Origin: Alloprevotella sp. OH1205_COT-284
Lineage (GTDB): Bacteria > Bacteroidota > Bacteroidia > Bacteroidales > Bacteroidaceae
Assembly (NCBI RefSeq): GCF_003859795.1
Contig: NZ_RQYI01000013.1
Coordinates: 1 to 58,023, forward strand
Direction: 5' to 3'
Length of the DNA stretch: 58,023 bases
In this document: positions 16,785-26,300 of the stretch, piece after piece
Numbering within the stretch: the first letter of the stretch is position 1
Layout: each line of letters opens with the position of its first letter
The notes under the pieces: model-generated
The model's database searches: none
The model's input: the letters and a program-made list of their open reading frames with translations, nothing else
What the model was told of the DNA's origin: nothing
Position numbers and translations under genes: made by a program

Positions 16785-19043
16785 ATGAAAAAAATGTTTT
16801 TTGCTTCGAGCCTTTTCGCGCTCATGACCTTGGGAGTTTCGGGTCAGGTTTCAAACGTCAATCCCACCCCTCAATCCGTCTCTTCTGCGGGCACTTTTTT
16901 TGATGCACCTCTCCGCTGGCGTGTTGGTTTTGCACGCCGTTTGCTCTCGCCCTCCATCGAATCGGTACTGGCCGAAATGTCTCCAAAGACCGATCCGAAA
17001 GCCGATTTCCACCTCACCATAGGCGTGTCGGGCGACAAAAACATTTCCAAATACCGTAAACTCATCCCCAATCGCAAAGAAGCCTACTATCTGGCCGTCG
17101 GCCCGAAGGGAGCCGTGGTGGCCGGACGCGACGAACGCGGCCTTTACTACGGCCTCCAAACACTCCGCGGAATGATGACCGACGGCAAACTCGAAACCTG
17201 CACGCTCCAAGACTGGCCGGACGTGCCCTTTCGCGGTGCCATTGAGGGTTTCTACGGACAGCCGTGGAGCCACGAGCACCGGCTTCGTCAACTCGACTTC
17301 TACGGTCGCAACAAGATGAACGTCTACATCTACGGCCCCAAAGACGATCCCTATCACCGCGACCGATGGCGGCAGCCTTATCCCGAAAAGGAAGCTCGCC
17401 AAATCCAAGAGCTCAACGAACGTGCCAAACTGCGCAGCGTCAATTTCTATTGGGCGATCCACCCCGGAGTCGACATTAAGTGGAACGAGGAAGACCGCGT
17501 CAATCTCGTCAATAAACTCGAAAAGATGTATGCCCTCGGCATTCGCTCCTTTGCCGTCTTCTTCGACGACATTTGGGGGGAAGGAGCCAAAGGCGAAAAC
17601 CAAGCCGCATTGCTCAATCACATCGACGAGGTGTTTGTCAAAAAACACGGCGACATCGCTCCCCTTCTCCTCTGCCCCACCGAATACAACCGCTCGTGGA
17701 GCAAAGACGACAGCCCCTATCTCGCCGCTTTGGGCAACGGCCTCAACCCCGGCATCGAAGTGATGTGGACAGGCAACACCGTCGTACACACCATCAACAA
17801 AGAGGGCATGGAATGGATCAACCGACGCATCAAGCGCAAAGGCTACATTTGGTTTAACTTCCCCGTAAACGACTTCGTGCGCGACCACCTCCTCCTCGGC
17901 CCCACCTACGGCAACGACCTCGACATCGCCGGCGATCTGAGCGGCTTCGTGTCCAACCCGATGCAATATGCCGAAAGCTCCAAAATCGCACTTTACAGCA
18001 TCGCCGACTACACTTGGAACATGAAACGCTACGACTGGGAGCGTTCGTGGCACCGAGCCATTGCCGACCTGCTCCCCTCCGACTCCGTTGCGCTCAAAAC
18101 CTTTGCCGCCTACAACGAAGACCTCGGCCCGAACGGCCACCGATTCCGTCGCGACGAAAGCCGACACCTCAAACCCCTCCTCGAACGCATCGACAAGCTC
18201 ATTGCCGGACAACCCGACGCCAAAGCCCTTGCCGCCTTGGGCGAAGAGTGCGACCGTTTGGAAGAAGCCTGCGACCTGCTCTTGGTGAACAACGAAAACC
18301 CGTGGCTCATCAACGAAATACGCCCATGGCTCGTGCAAGGCAAACTGATTGCACAATACGGCCGACTGGTTTGCAACGCCGCACAGCCTCTTGCCGTCCA
18401 AGCCCCCTCTGCCGATGAAGACCGCGACGCCCAACGCCTGCGTTTCGAGCGCGCCCACCGACAGGCACGCGCCCTGCGCCGGCAGATGTATGAGAACGAA
18501 GTGGATCAACGACAACTACATGTCTACCAAACCGGCACCAAGCTCGCCACCCTCCGCCTCATGCCGGCTCTCGACCGCCTTTTTGCCAAAGTCACCGAGC
18601 AGCACAACGCAGCTTTCGCCACCAACTTCGAGCCGATTTCGGCCTATATGCCTTTCACGCTCACAGCCACCGTCGAACAGCTCGCCAACCAGCCTCTCAC
18701 GATGCACGACTACGGTAAGCAAATCAAAATCACTCCCTCACACGAAGTCATCAAGTGGGCACCCGGCACACAACTGTCCGTGAAATCCGACCGTCCCTTT
18801 GTATTCACCGGATTGGACTTCAACTTCGGCGTACAAGGCATTGCCAACAAGTTCAAGCTCGAATGCCAACTCGAAGACGGCACGTGGAAAGAGATCTCTC
18901 TGCTCCACAAGAAAAAAGACGACCTCGTCGTTCACACCGGCAACGAATTGGGCGGTCTGAAAGCCACCGCCTTCCGCCTGACCAACATTGCCGGCGAGGA
19001 AGTGCAGTGCTACCTGCGCCACTTCAAGTTCTCGAAACAATAA
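16785..19043 (+). CDS. GH84 beta-N-acetylglucosaminidase (O-GlcNAcase/hyaluronidase type), secreted
   Basis: A 752-residue protein with a signal peptide ending near Gly-Gln (MKKMFFASSLFALMTLGVSGQ). The N-terminal alpha/beta domain (NPTPQSV...) precedes a GH84 catalytic barrel: FRGAIEGFYGQPWSHEHRLRQ, then AVFFDDIWGEG with the catalytic aspartate pair at about D261-D262, and LLCPTEYNRSW. This arrangement follows the Bacteroides thetaiotaomicron GH84 enzyme. The C-terminal part is helical and then a carbohydrate-binding-like beta domain. It should cleave terminal beta-GlcNAc from host glycans in the periplasm or outside. It is transcribed away from the GH2 beta-galactosidase from a strong promoter, and a terminator follows at 19069. 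Confidence 0.92.
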   Translation: MKKMFFASSLFALMTLGVSGQVSNVNPTPQSVSSAGTFFDAPLRWRVGFARRLLSPSIESVLAEMSPKTDPKADFHLTIGVSGDKNISKYRKLIPNRKEAYYLAVGPKGAVVAGRDERGLYYGLQTLRGMMTDGKLETCTLQDWPDVPFRGAIEGFYGQPWSHEHRLRQLDFYGRNKMNVYIYGPKDDPYHRDRWRQPYPEKEARQIQELNERAKLRSVNFYWAIHPGVDIKWNEEDRVNLVNKLEKMYALGIRSFAVFFDDIWGEGAKGENQAALLNHIDEVFVKKHGDIAPLLLCPTEYNRSWSKDDSPYLAALGNGLNPGIEVMWTGNTVVHTINKEGMEWINRRIKRKGYIWFNFPVNDFVRDHLLLGPTYGNDLDIAGDLSGFVSNPMQYAESSKIALYSIADYTWNMKRYDWERSWHRAIADLLPSDSVALKTFAAYNEDLGPNGHRFRRDESRHLKPLLERIDKLIAGQPDAKALAALGEECDRLEEACDLLLVNNENPWLINEIRPWLVQGKLIAQYGRLVCNAAQPLAVQAPSADEDRDAQRLRFERAHRQARALRRQMYENEVDQRQLHVYQTGTKLATLRLMPALDRLFAKVTEQHNAAFATNFEPISAYMPFTLTATVEQLANQPLTMHDYGKQIKITPSHEVIKWAPGTQLSVKSDRPFVFTGLDFNFGVQGIANKFKLECQLEDGTWKEISLLHKKKDDLVVHTGNELGGLKATAFRLTNIAGEEVQCYLRHFKFSKQ

Positions 19044-19068
19044 ACCACGCCTTGCATTTCAACAACAG

Positions 19069-19108
19069 ACACGGCAAAGTCGGAGCCTTCTCCGCACTTT
19101 GCCGTGTC
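19069..19108. terminator. Terminator after the GH84 gene
   Basis: Arms ACACGGCAAAGT and ACTTTGCCGTGT pair over 12 bp around a 16-nt loop, 25 nt past the stop codon. No long T-run follows directly. Confidence 0.7.
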
Positions 19109-19193
19109 TGTCGGTTTATGTTTTCTCCTTCACCGCAAACGCCACGCAGCTCTCCCCATTCGTTCTTCCGGCCGTCGAGCCGTCGCCCCTCCT

Positions 19194-19731
19194 CGATGAA
19201 ACCGCCCTTTTCGGGCGTTTCCCCACCCGTTTTTTTTGTTTTTGCCGTTTTGCCTTCGCAAAAGGACTTTTCTCTTTGATTGTCAGCGCGTTTCTTGCGA
19301 AGGCAAGTGAAGGCAAAACGAAAATGGGTTTTGCAACTTGTTGAAAATCACAGCTACTACGGTGAAGGCAAAAATCCCGTTTGCCTTCACCTCCTTCCGC
19401 CTCTTCCGCTCGAAAACTGCCCCTTTCGGGGGCGGTGAAGGCAAAAAATCGCCGCAATGACGTGAATTTCAGCCGATTGCAAAACCCATTTTCGTTTTGC
19501 CTTCACTTGCCTTCGCCAATATCGTTTTGATTTACAGATCATTGTCTCTTCTTGCGAAGGCAGTGAAAGCAAAATGCAATAACAAGGTATGCGCGCGTGC
19601 GCGCGAAGAAGCATGGTCTTTCCCACTCCGACGGTCGCCGCGCTCACGGGCTCAGAGGTAGGCATTTCTACCTCAGAGGCCGTTTTTTTTAGCTCCCATG
19701 CCGTGACGCATTCCTCTCGTTCGCTCCCGTC
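19194..19731 (-). repeat. Structured intergenic element, copy B (about 538 nt, inverted)
   Basis: Read on the minus strand this matches copy A (7882-8419) end to end with the same apparent length and order of parts: 21-nt units (19654-19695), alternating tract (19587-19605), the nested TTGCCTTCACC/GGTGAAGGCAA arms, and the GCGAAGGCA terminal hairpin. The alternating tract differs by one base from copy A (TATAC versus CATAC), which keeps the purine-pyrimidine alternation. It separates the GH84 gene from hmuY. Confidence 0.85.
19654..19695 (-). repeat. 21-nt-period repeat, locus 2 (two units)
   Basis: Two consecutive 21-nt units on the minus strand (19675-19695 and 19654-19674) at the same place within copy B as locus 1 within copy A. 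Confidence 0.7.
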
Positions 19732-20165
19732 GTCAGCTTTTGCCGACGGGGGCGGACTACGCTGCCTTTCATGTTTTCTTTGAAAAACGGAGCGACAGTT
19801 TTTCATCATCTCCCACTCAAAACGGCCAACAAACTTGCAAAACGGAGAGAAAGAGCGCGACAGACGGTGAAGAGGAACAAGGGAAACTCCGAAATCGCCG
19901 TGAGACTCGCCGTTCTCTGCGATAATCGGAACGCGGAGAAATGGTATGGACGAAAAAACGAGTAACTATTTTTGGGTATTTTCACTCAAAGGGGGTGAGC
20001 AAAAAGAAGTGTCACGTCGCTTTCCGGGGAGAAAAATCATCTTATCAGGCGATTGTGCAGTTTGAACGAAACCAATAATTTTGCACTCGGTTTTCGACTT
20101 GTCTGCACATGGGCAAAAACAGGCGGAAAGCATATGTTTCATTTTTCAAATCAAATCATCTTCTT
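19732..20165. other. Upstream region of the haem locus
   Basis: No gene seen. It holds the hmuY promoter candidate at 20076-20083 and a leader of about 75 nt. No Fur box could be recognised by eye. Confidence 0.4.
20076..20083 (+). promoter_or_regulatory. Candidate -7 box for hmuY
   Basis: TAATTTTG fits TAnnTTTG, 83 nt before the hmuY ATG. At the -33 position (20052-20055) the sequence is ATTG rather than TTTG. Confidence 0.5.
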
Positions 20166-20831
20166 ATGAAATTTTATTCTTATCTCCTCGTCGGTCTTTT
20201 GACACTCGGTTTCACGGCTTGCGACAATTCTGACAATGCAGAACCGGTGTTCACCGAAAAAACGGTAGAACTCAAAAGCATTGATGCTTCCAATTACAGC
20301 AACTGGGTGTATGTCAATCTCGAAACGGGAGAACAAGAAACGCATCGCGACTTCACGCCTTGGTTCTACATCGATCCCACTACGAAAGAACGCAAGGAAA
20401 TTGCCGCCCAAGGTTCGCCGGCCGATGTGAAAATCAAATGGCATGTGGCTTTCCGTCGCGAACTTGTCAAGACCAACGGCGGATCGGCCATTGCCACTCA
20501 GTCTACTTCGCTTGATGAGGTGGACGTGAAGAAAGTGCAGGGCAACTTCATGGCCGACGCCGTGGAAACCAAAAAGCCGCTCATGATCGACATGACGCAA
20601 ATGATGAAAGGCATCGTGATGTTCTCGCAAGAAGACATGCGCAACCCCGTGCTCACGGGCTGGATCGTGAAAAAAGGACGCCCCATGGTCGATCTGACTT
20701 ACACGCCCACAAACCTCGTTTACGTGCTTCGCACGAAAGACAACCAACTGTTCAAACTGCAAATCACAGACTTCACCAACGCCAAGGGCGACAAGGGATA
20801 TATCACCTTAAAGGCCGTGAGGGTCAAATAA
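20166..20831 (+). CDS. hmuY: HmuY-family haem-binding lipoprotein (haemophore)
   Basis: A 221-residue lipoprotein: signal peptide with lipobox FTAC (Cys19), then the HmuY fold signature NYSNWVYVNLETGE (about 43-56). P. gingivalis HmuY captures haem from host haemoproteins and passes it to the TonB receptor HmuR. The start is the ATG at 20166; the upstream extension lacks a signal peptide. The mature protein has only two histidines (about 60 and 93), and none in the C-terminal half, where P. gingivalis HmuY has its two haem-ligating histidines. Instead it has a methionine cluster LMIDMTQMMKG (about M140, M143, M146, M147). This resembles the methionine-liganded HmuY homologues described in Tannerella and Prevotella. 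First gene of hmuYRSTUV. Confidence 0.88.
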   Translation: MKFYSYLLVGLLTLGFTACDNSDNAEPVFTEKTVELKSIDASNYSNWVYVNLETGEQETHRDFTPWFYIDPTTKERKEIAAQGSPADVKIKWHVAFRRELVKTNGGSAIATQSTSLDEVDVKKVQGNFMADAVETKKPLMIDMTQMMKGIVMFSQEDMRNPVLTGWIVKKGRPMVDLTYTPTNLVYVLRTKDNQLFKLQITDFTNAKGDKGYITLKAVRVK

Positions 20832-20862
20832 ATGATACGATGCAATTCGTGAAAACGGCATT

Positions 20863-20898
20863 CAGACAGATTGCTCCCAACCGGGTGCAATCTGTCTG
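20863..20898 (+). terminator. Hairpin between hmuY and hmuR (partial terminator or mRNA stabiliser)
   Basis: Arms CAGACAGATTGC and GCAATCTGTCTG pair perfectly over 12 bp, and the loop can add a CCC/GGG helix. There is no good T-run, so read-through is likely. This would allow much hmuY-only transcript plus some full operon message, as known for P. gingivalis hmuY. Confidence 0.65.
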
Positions 20899-20958
20899 TT
20901 GCTAATCGTTTCTTGGAATGGGTTTTGAAATTTGCCCCTTCCCCAATTTTCTCGATAT

Positions 20959-23250
20959 ATGTACACAGCTTCTTACGAAGAGAACGGATGCTTCTTTTCA
21001 TCGCATTTTCAGTTGCGCCGGTTCGATCTGTTGCTTTCGTCGTGCCTGCTGGCCTTTCTCATGGCGTGGTTTCCGGCAGAGGTGCGTGCCGCCGATGAAG
21101 CAGAGCCCGACCGCTACGTGGTGCGCGGTGTGGTGCACGACGAGCGCAACCAACCCATGATTGGTGCACTGGTGGCCATTGTCGGCACCCATGCCGTGGC
21201 CGAAACCGACCATCGCGGGGAGTTCAGATTGAGTCTGAGAGAAAGCGGCAAACGTCGGCTCAAAGTGAGCTACGTCGGCTACACTCCGCAAACGATCGAC
21301 ATCAACGTCGGATCCGGAAAGGAGATTTCCGTCGGCCTTATTCCCTCTTTGCAGGAGATTGGAGAGGCCGTCGTGACGGGGGCACGCACCGAGCGACCGC
21401 TCAAAGACATGCCCGTCATCACCCGCGTCATCTCGCGTGCGGAAATCGACCGCGTCAATCCGCTCGACATGCAGGGTTTGTTGCAATATACCCTGCCGGG
21501 CATACAGTTTCGCTACAATTCGATGAGCCAGACCTCGACCATGACCTATCAGGGCATGAACAGCAAAATGGTGGTGTTTCTCATCGACGGCGAGCGCATC
21601 AGCGGAGAAAGCAGCGACCACAACATCGACTACAACCGAATCAACATCGACGAGATTGAACGCATCGAAGTGGTGCGCGGAGCGGCATCGACCCTCTATG
21701 ACAGCAATGCGCAGGGCGGTGTGATCAACATCATCACCAAAAAAGCCACGCGCCCCATCACTCTCAACATCAACACCAGATATGCCGGAAGCAATGGCGA
21801 GAAATATGGCATTTCCTTCGGCATGAAGAGAGATCGTTGGGACACGCGCACCACAATAGGGCATCGCCATCGCAAAACATTCTATGCCCGAGACGATCGC
21901 CCGTACAGCTACGAGAAAATTGCCGAAGACGGAACCGTCACCTATGAAACGGACTCCGCGCTGATGGTCGTGCCGCTCTACGGCTACAACGTGTGGGACG
22001 CGTCGCAACGATTCACCTATCACTTCAACGACCGCCTCTCGGCCGAACTGAAAGCCGGCTACTACAACAACGTGCGCCCGCAGCGGCCGGGACGAAAAAA
22101 CTATGAGCGATACGAAGATCTCACGCTGAGCGGACGGGTGAAATATCTCTTTCGCTCCGACCGCCTGCTCGACTTCTCGTTCATTGCCGACAGCTACGCG
22201 AAACGCGACATCTATCCGGCCATTCCGCTCACCGAAACACCCTATCGCAACAGACAGCAGACGGCACGCCTGAACTACACCGGCACCTTCGGCACGCACA
22301 CCCTCAGCTTGGGAGGAGAGATCAGACACGAACACCTCAAACACTACATGCTCAAAGACGGCGGTTCGGAAACGGCCTACATCGGTTCGGTCTACGTGCA
22401 GGAGGATTGGAAAGTGTGCCCCTTCCTTCAATTAGTGGCCGGCGTGCGAGCCGACAAAGCGCAGGACTATGCGCCGCATCTCACGCCGAAAGTATCGCTG
22501 CTCTATCGGCCGGTGCAAGGCGTCACACTCCGCACCAACTACTCTCACGGCTATCGACCGCCCACGTTGAAAGAGAGGTTTCAAGAGTTCAACATGGCCA
22601 ACATCATGTATATCCTCGGCAATCCCGACCTCCGTCCCGAAACGAGCCGGCAGCTCTCCGGTTCGCTCGAACTCGAACACGGCAGAACTCATTTCACCCT
22701 CTCGGCCTACCACAACCGCTACCACAACTACATCGGCTATGCCTACAAAGGCAGCGATGCCCTGCAATACATCAACACCGACGACCGCAAGACCACGGGA
22801 GTGGAAATCTCGTTGCGTCATCGCCCGGTGAAAGAGATGCTCCTGATGGCGACCTACAATTTCGTCAATGACTACAACGAGCGCAACGGTCGCAACGTCT
22901 CCACCATTCGCCCCCATGCCGTCACCTTTTGCGCCTCTTATCGTCGGAAGATCAACAAAGACATCGTTGGCAACGTGGCCTTCAACGGACATTGGGGAGC
23001 GCGGTTTGCCACCTACTACTACGACAGCAGCAAAAAGATCTACGAAAAATCCACCTACGACGGACGCACGCACTGCTCCTTGCAGTGCAGTGCACAGATG
23101 CCGCGACGCGGCCTCACGCTCGGCTTCATGATCGACAACCTCTTCGACTATCGCGACAAGGCCACCACGGCTCTGGTGCAGTTGCCCGACGCCGGCCGCT
23201 CCTTTGTGCTGACACTAAAAATCGGCATTGCCGAACTGCTCGACTGGTAG
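20959..23250 (+). CDS. hmuR: HmuR-type TonB-dependent outer-membrane haem receptor
   Basis: A 763-residue outer-membrane receptor. After a long N-terminus and hydrophobic signal (LLLSSCLLAFLMAWFPAEVRA) comes a carboxypeptidase-regulatory-like domain (YVVRGVVHDERNQPMIGALV, about 55-130), the plug domain (VVTGARTERPLKDMPV... IEVVRGAASTLYDSNAQGGVINIITKK), and a 22-strand-type barrel. The haem-receptor FRAP/NPNL-like region is visible as GYRPPTLKERF and GNPDLRPE. It should take haem from HmuY and import it using TonB energy; a tonB gene lies at 29728. The start is the first ATG (20959) that keeps the signal segment. Confidence 0.9.
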   Translation: MYTASYEENGCFFSSHFQLRRFDLLLSSCLLAFLMAWFPAEVRAADEAEPDRYVVRGVVHDERNQPMIGALVAIVGTHAVAETDHRGEFRLSLRESGKRRLKVSYVGYTPQTIDINVGSGKEISVGLIPSLQEIGEAVVTGARTERPLKDMPVITRVISRAEIDRVNPLDMQGLLQYTLPGIQFRYNSMSQTSTMTYQGMNSKMVVFLIDGERISGESSDHNIDYNRINIDEIERIEVVRGAASTLYDSNAQGGVINIITKKATRPITLNINTRYAGSNGEKYGISFGMKRDRWDTRTTIGHRHRKTFYARDDRPYSYEKIAEDGTVTYETDSALMVVPLYGYNVWDASQRFTYHFNDRLSAELKAGYYNNVRPQRPGRKNYERYEDLTLSGRVKYLFRSDRLLDFSFIADSYAKRDIYPAIPLTETPYRNRQQTARLNYTGTFGTHTLSLGGEIRHEHLKHYMLKDGGSETAYIGSVYVQEDWKVCPFLQLVAGVRADKAQDYAPHLTPKVSLLYRPVQGVTLRTNYSHGYRPPTLKERFQEFNMANIMYILGNPDLRPETSRQLSGSLELEHGRTHFTLSAYHNRYHNYIGYAYKGSDALQYINTDDRKTTGVEISLRHRPVKEMLLMATYNFVNDYNERNGRNVSTIRPHAVTFCASYRRKINKDIVGNVAFNGHWGARFATYYYDSSKKIYEKSTYDGRTHCSLQCSAQMPRRGLTLGFMIDNLFDYRDKATTALVQLPDAGRSFVLTLKIGIAELLDW

Positions 23251-23301
23251 TGCAGCCGGATCCGTCACGTTTCATTGCATCTACATTTTTCGAATCATAA
23301 T

Positions 23302-26300
23302 ATGGACAAGAACAAAATCAAAAAAATCATAGCCATCGGCCTGTCGGTTCTCTTCGTGGCCGTGGCCGCCACCTTCGTTTGGCGAACATGGATGGGTACG
23401 ACACGAGTGGCGTTCGTAAACTTTCAGACGCTCACCCTCGGACACATAGCCAAAGCCAACGACAACGGATTTATCAGCGTCGAAGGCGTCAATGCCGACA
23501 ACATCGAAGACATCGGCAAGTACGACATGGTCTTCATCAACGCCATGGGGCTGCGCATCACCGAAGCCCAACGCGCCAAGGTGCAAGATTTGGCCGACAA
23601 CGGACTGCCCATCATGGCCGTCATGGTGACCAATCCGGCCAACGGCATCGTTTCGATCGACACGGCACATGTCAATAAACTCGGTGCCTATCTCTCCAAC
23701 GGAGGCCGCGAGAACTATCGCAACCTGTTGCGCTACGTGCGCAAATACATCGACGGCAAATGGATCAAAGCCACCGAACCGTCGCCTGCCGTAGAACGCA
23801 TCAACAGCTTGCTCTATCACATCGACCCTCAAAAGCCGGACGATGAGGAGTTGGGCTTCAACTCCGTCAAGGACTATGAGGCCTTTTTGCGGCGCGTCGG
23901 TTTGTGGAAAGACAAAGCGGCACGCATCGTCGTGACGGGCATGATGGGACAGCCGGCCGAATTGGTGGCCGAATTGGAGAAACAAAACAACGTCTACCAC
24001 GTAGACAATCTCCACTTGTTCATCAAAGGCGGACACATCGACAGCATTCGCCCCTCGGCCATCGTCAATATGGCACACGGGCGCATGGGCGACGGCATCG
24101 TGGCCTACTTGGAACGGCAAAACATTCCGCTCTTCTCGCCCATCAACACCCAATCGCAAGTGGAAAATTGGGAAAAAAATCCGATGGGACTCTCCGGAGG
24201 CTATCTCTCGCAAACGGTGGCCATGCCCGAACTGGACGGCGCATTGCTGCCCTATGCCGTATTCGGCCACCAAAAGGACAAAGAGGGATTACTGCAAGTC
24301 TTCGCCATGCCTCAAAGAGTGAGAGATTTCGTCAAGACCATCAATCAATATGTCGGTCTGAAATCCAAACCCAACAAAGACAAACGCATTGCCATTTTCT
24401 ACCTCAAAGGCCCCGGACAAAGCTCGCTCGTGGCACAAGGCATGGAAGTTGTGCCCTCGCTCTACAATCTGCTCAAAGCCCTCAAAGCCGACGGCTACAA
24501 GGTGGACAATCTGCCGGCCTCCCACAAAGAGCTGGAACGCATGATCCAAACGCAGGGAGCCGTGCTCGGCACTTATGCCAAAGGGGCTTTCGACGAGTTT
24601 ATGAAAAAGGGCAAACCCGAACTCATCACCCGCGCGCAATATGAAGAATGGGTGAGCCGCTCGCTCCGTCCCGAAAAATACAAAGAAGTGGTGGCCGCAT
24701 CGGGAGAGTTTCCCGGAGAATATCTGGCCACGGCCGACGGTCGTTTGGGCGTGCCCCGCTTGCAATTCGGCAACGTCGTGTTGCTGCCGCAGATGATGTC
24801 CGGATCGGGCAGCGATCATTTCAAGATCGTACACGGCACCGACGCCGCACCGCCCCACGTCTACATCGCTTCGTACCTGTGGACGCAATTCGGATTTGGC
24901 GCAGACGCCCTCATTCACTTCGGCACACACGGCAGTTTGGAGTTCACCCCTCGCAAACAAGTCGCCCTCAGCTCGCTCGATTGGAGCGACCGTTTGGTCG
25001 GCACGCTGCCCCACTTCTATCTGTACAGCATCGCCAACGTCGGCGAGGGCATCATCGCCAAGCGTCGCTCCTATGCCGCCCTGCAAAGCTACCTCACGCC
25101 GCCTTTCCTCGAAAGCAATCTTCGCAATGCCTATCGCGAGCTCGACAAGAGCATTCATCAATACAACGCATTGCAGCTCAGCATCACTCCCTCCGACGAC
25201 CCGAAGGGTAAAAAGCAAGCCGCCCGCAACGAGGCCGCACTCCGCAAAGCCGCTCTCGACATAAAACGAGCGGCCGTGAAAATGGGCGTTCATCGCGACT
25301 TGGGACTCGACAGCGTGCTCTCGCGCCCTTATTCGGAAGACGACATTGCACGCTTGGAAACTTTCGCCGAAGAAATCGCCAACGAAAAAATCACGGGACA
25401 GCCCTATGTACTCGGAGTGGCCTACGATGCACACCACATTTCCGGCAGTGTCCACGCCATGGCGGCCGACCCCATAGCTTACAGCCTCTTGGCACTCGAC
25501 AAACTGCGCAAGCGTGCCACCGTGGATTCCGAGAAACACAGTTCGGTCTTCACCACACGCTATCTCAATCCGGCCAAAGCCTTGGTAGGAAGGCTCTTGG
25601 CTAATCCCGCACTGGCCACCGACGAACTCATCTGCGCCACCGCCCACCTCACACCGGCCGAACTGCAACGCGCTCGCGACACCTATGAAGAAATGACGCG
25701 ACCTGCCGGAGGCATGATGGCCGCCATGATGGCACAAGCCGCGGCCTCCAAAGCCCAATCGGGCAAGGGGCAACAAAAAGCGAACGACAAAAAGCCCTCG
25801 GCGGCCATGATGGCGATGATGAAAACGGCAAAAGCCCTCGGTATGAAGCCTCCTCACGGACATGGCGATGCCGAAGCCGCCGCTCAAAAACCGACCGACA
25901 AACAGTCTGCACCCAAAGGCCACCCCAAAGGCATGCAGGCCGACAAAAAGAAAAACGGCATGCCGCAGATGAGCATGCCCAAGCCCCGAACATTCACTCG
26001 CGAAGAAAAGACCTTTGCCTATGCCGTAATGGAAGTGGAACGCACCATTAAAAACGTGAACCGCTACGCCAACGACTTGAAGCAAAGTCCGACATTGGAA
26101 ATCCAAGCCGTTCTCAATTCGCTTCGCGGAGGCTACACTTCGCCCTCGCCCGGCGGCGACCCCGTGGCCAATCCCAACAGCCTCCCCTCGGGTCGCAACA
26201 TGTATGCCATCAACGCCGAGGCCACTCCCTCGGAGGCCGCTTGGGAAAAAGGCAAACAGTTGGCCAAAAACACCCTCGACCTCTATCGCCGCCGCCACAA

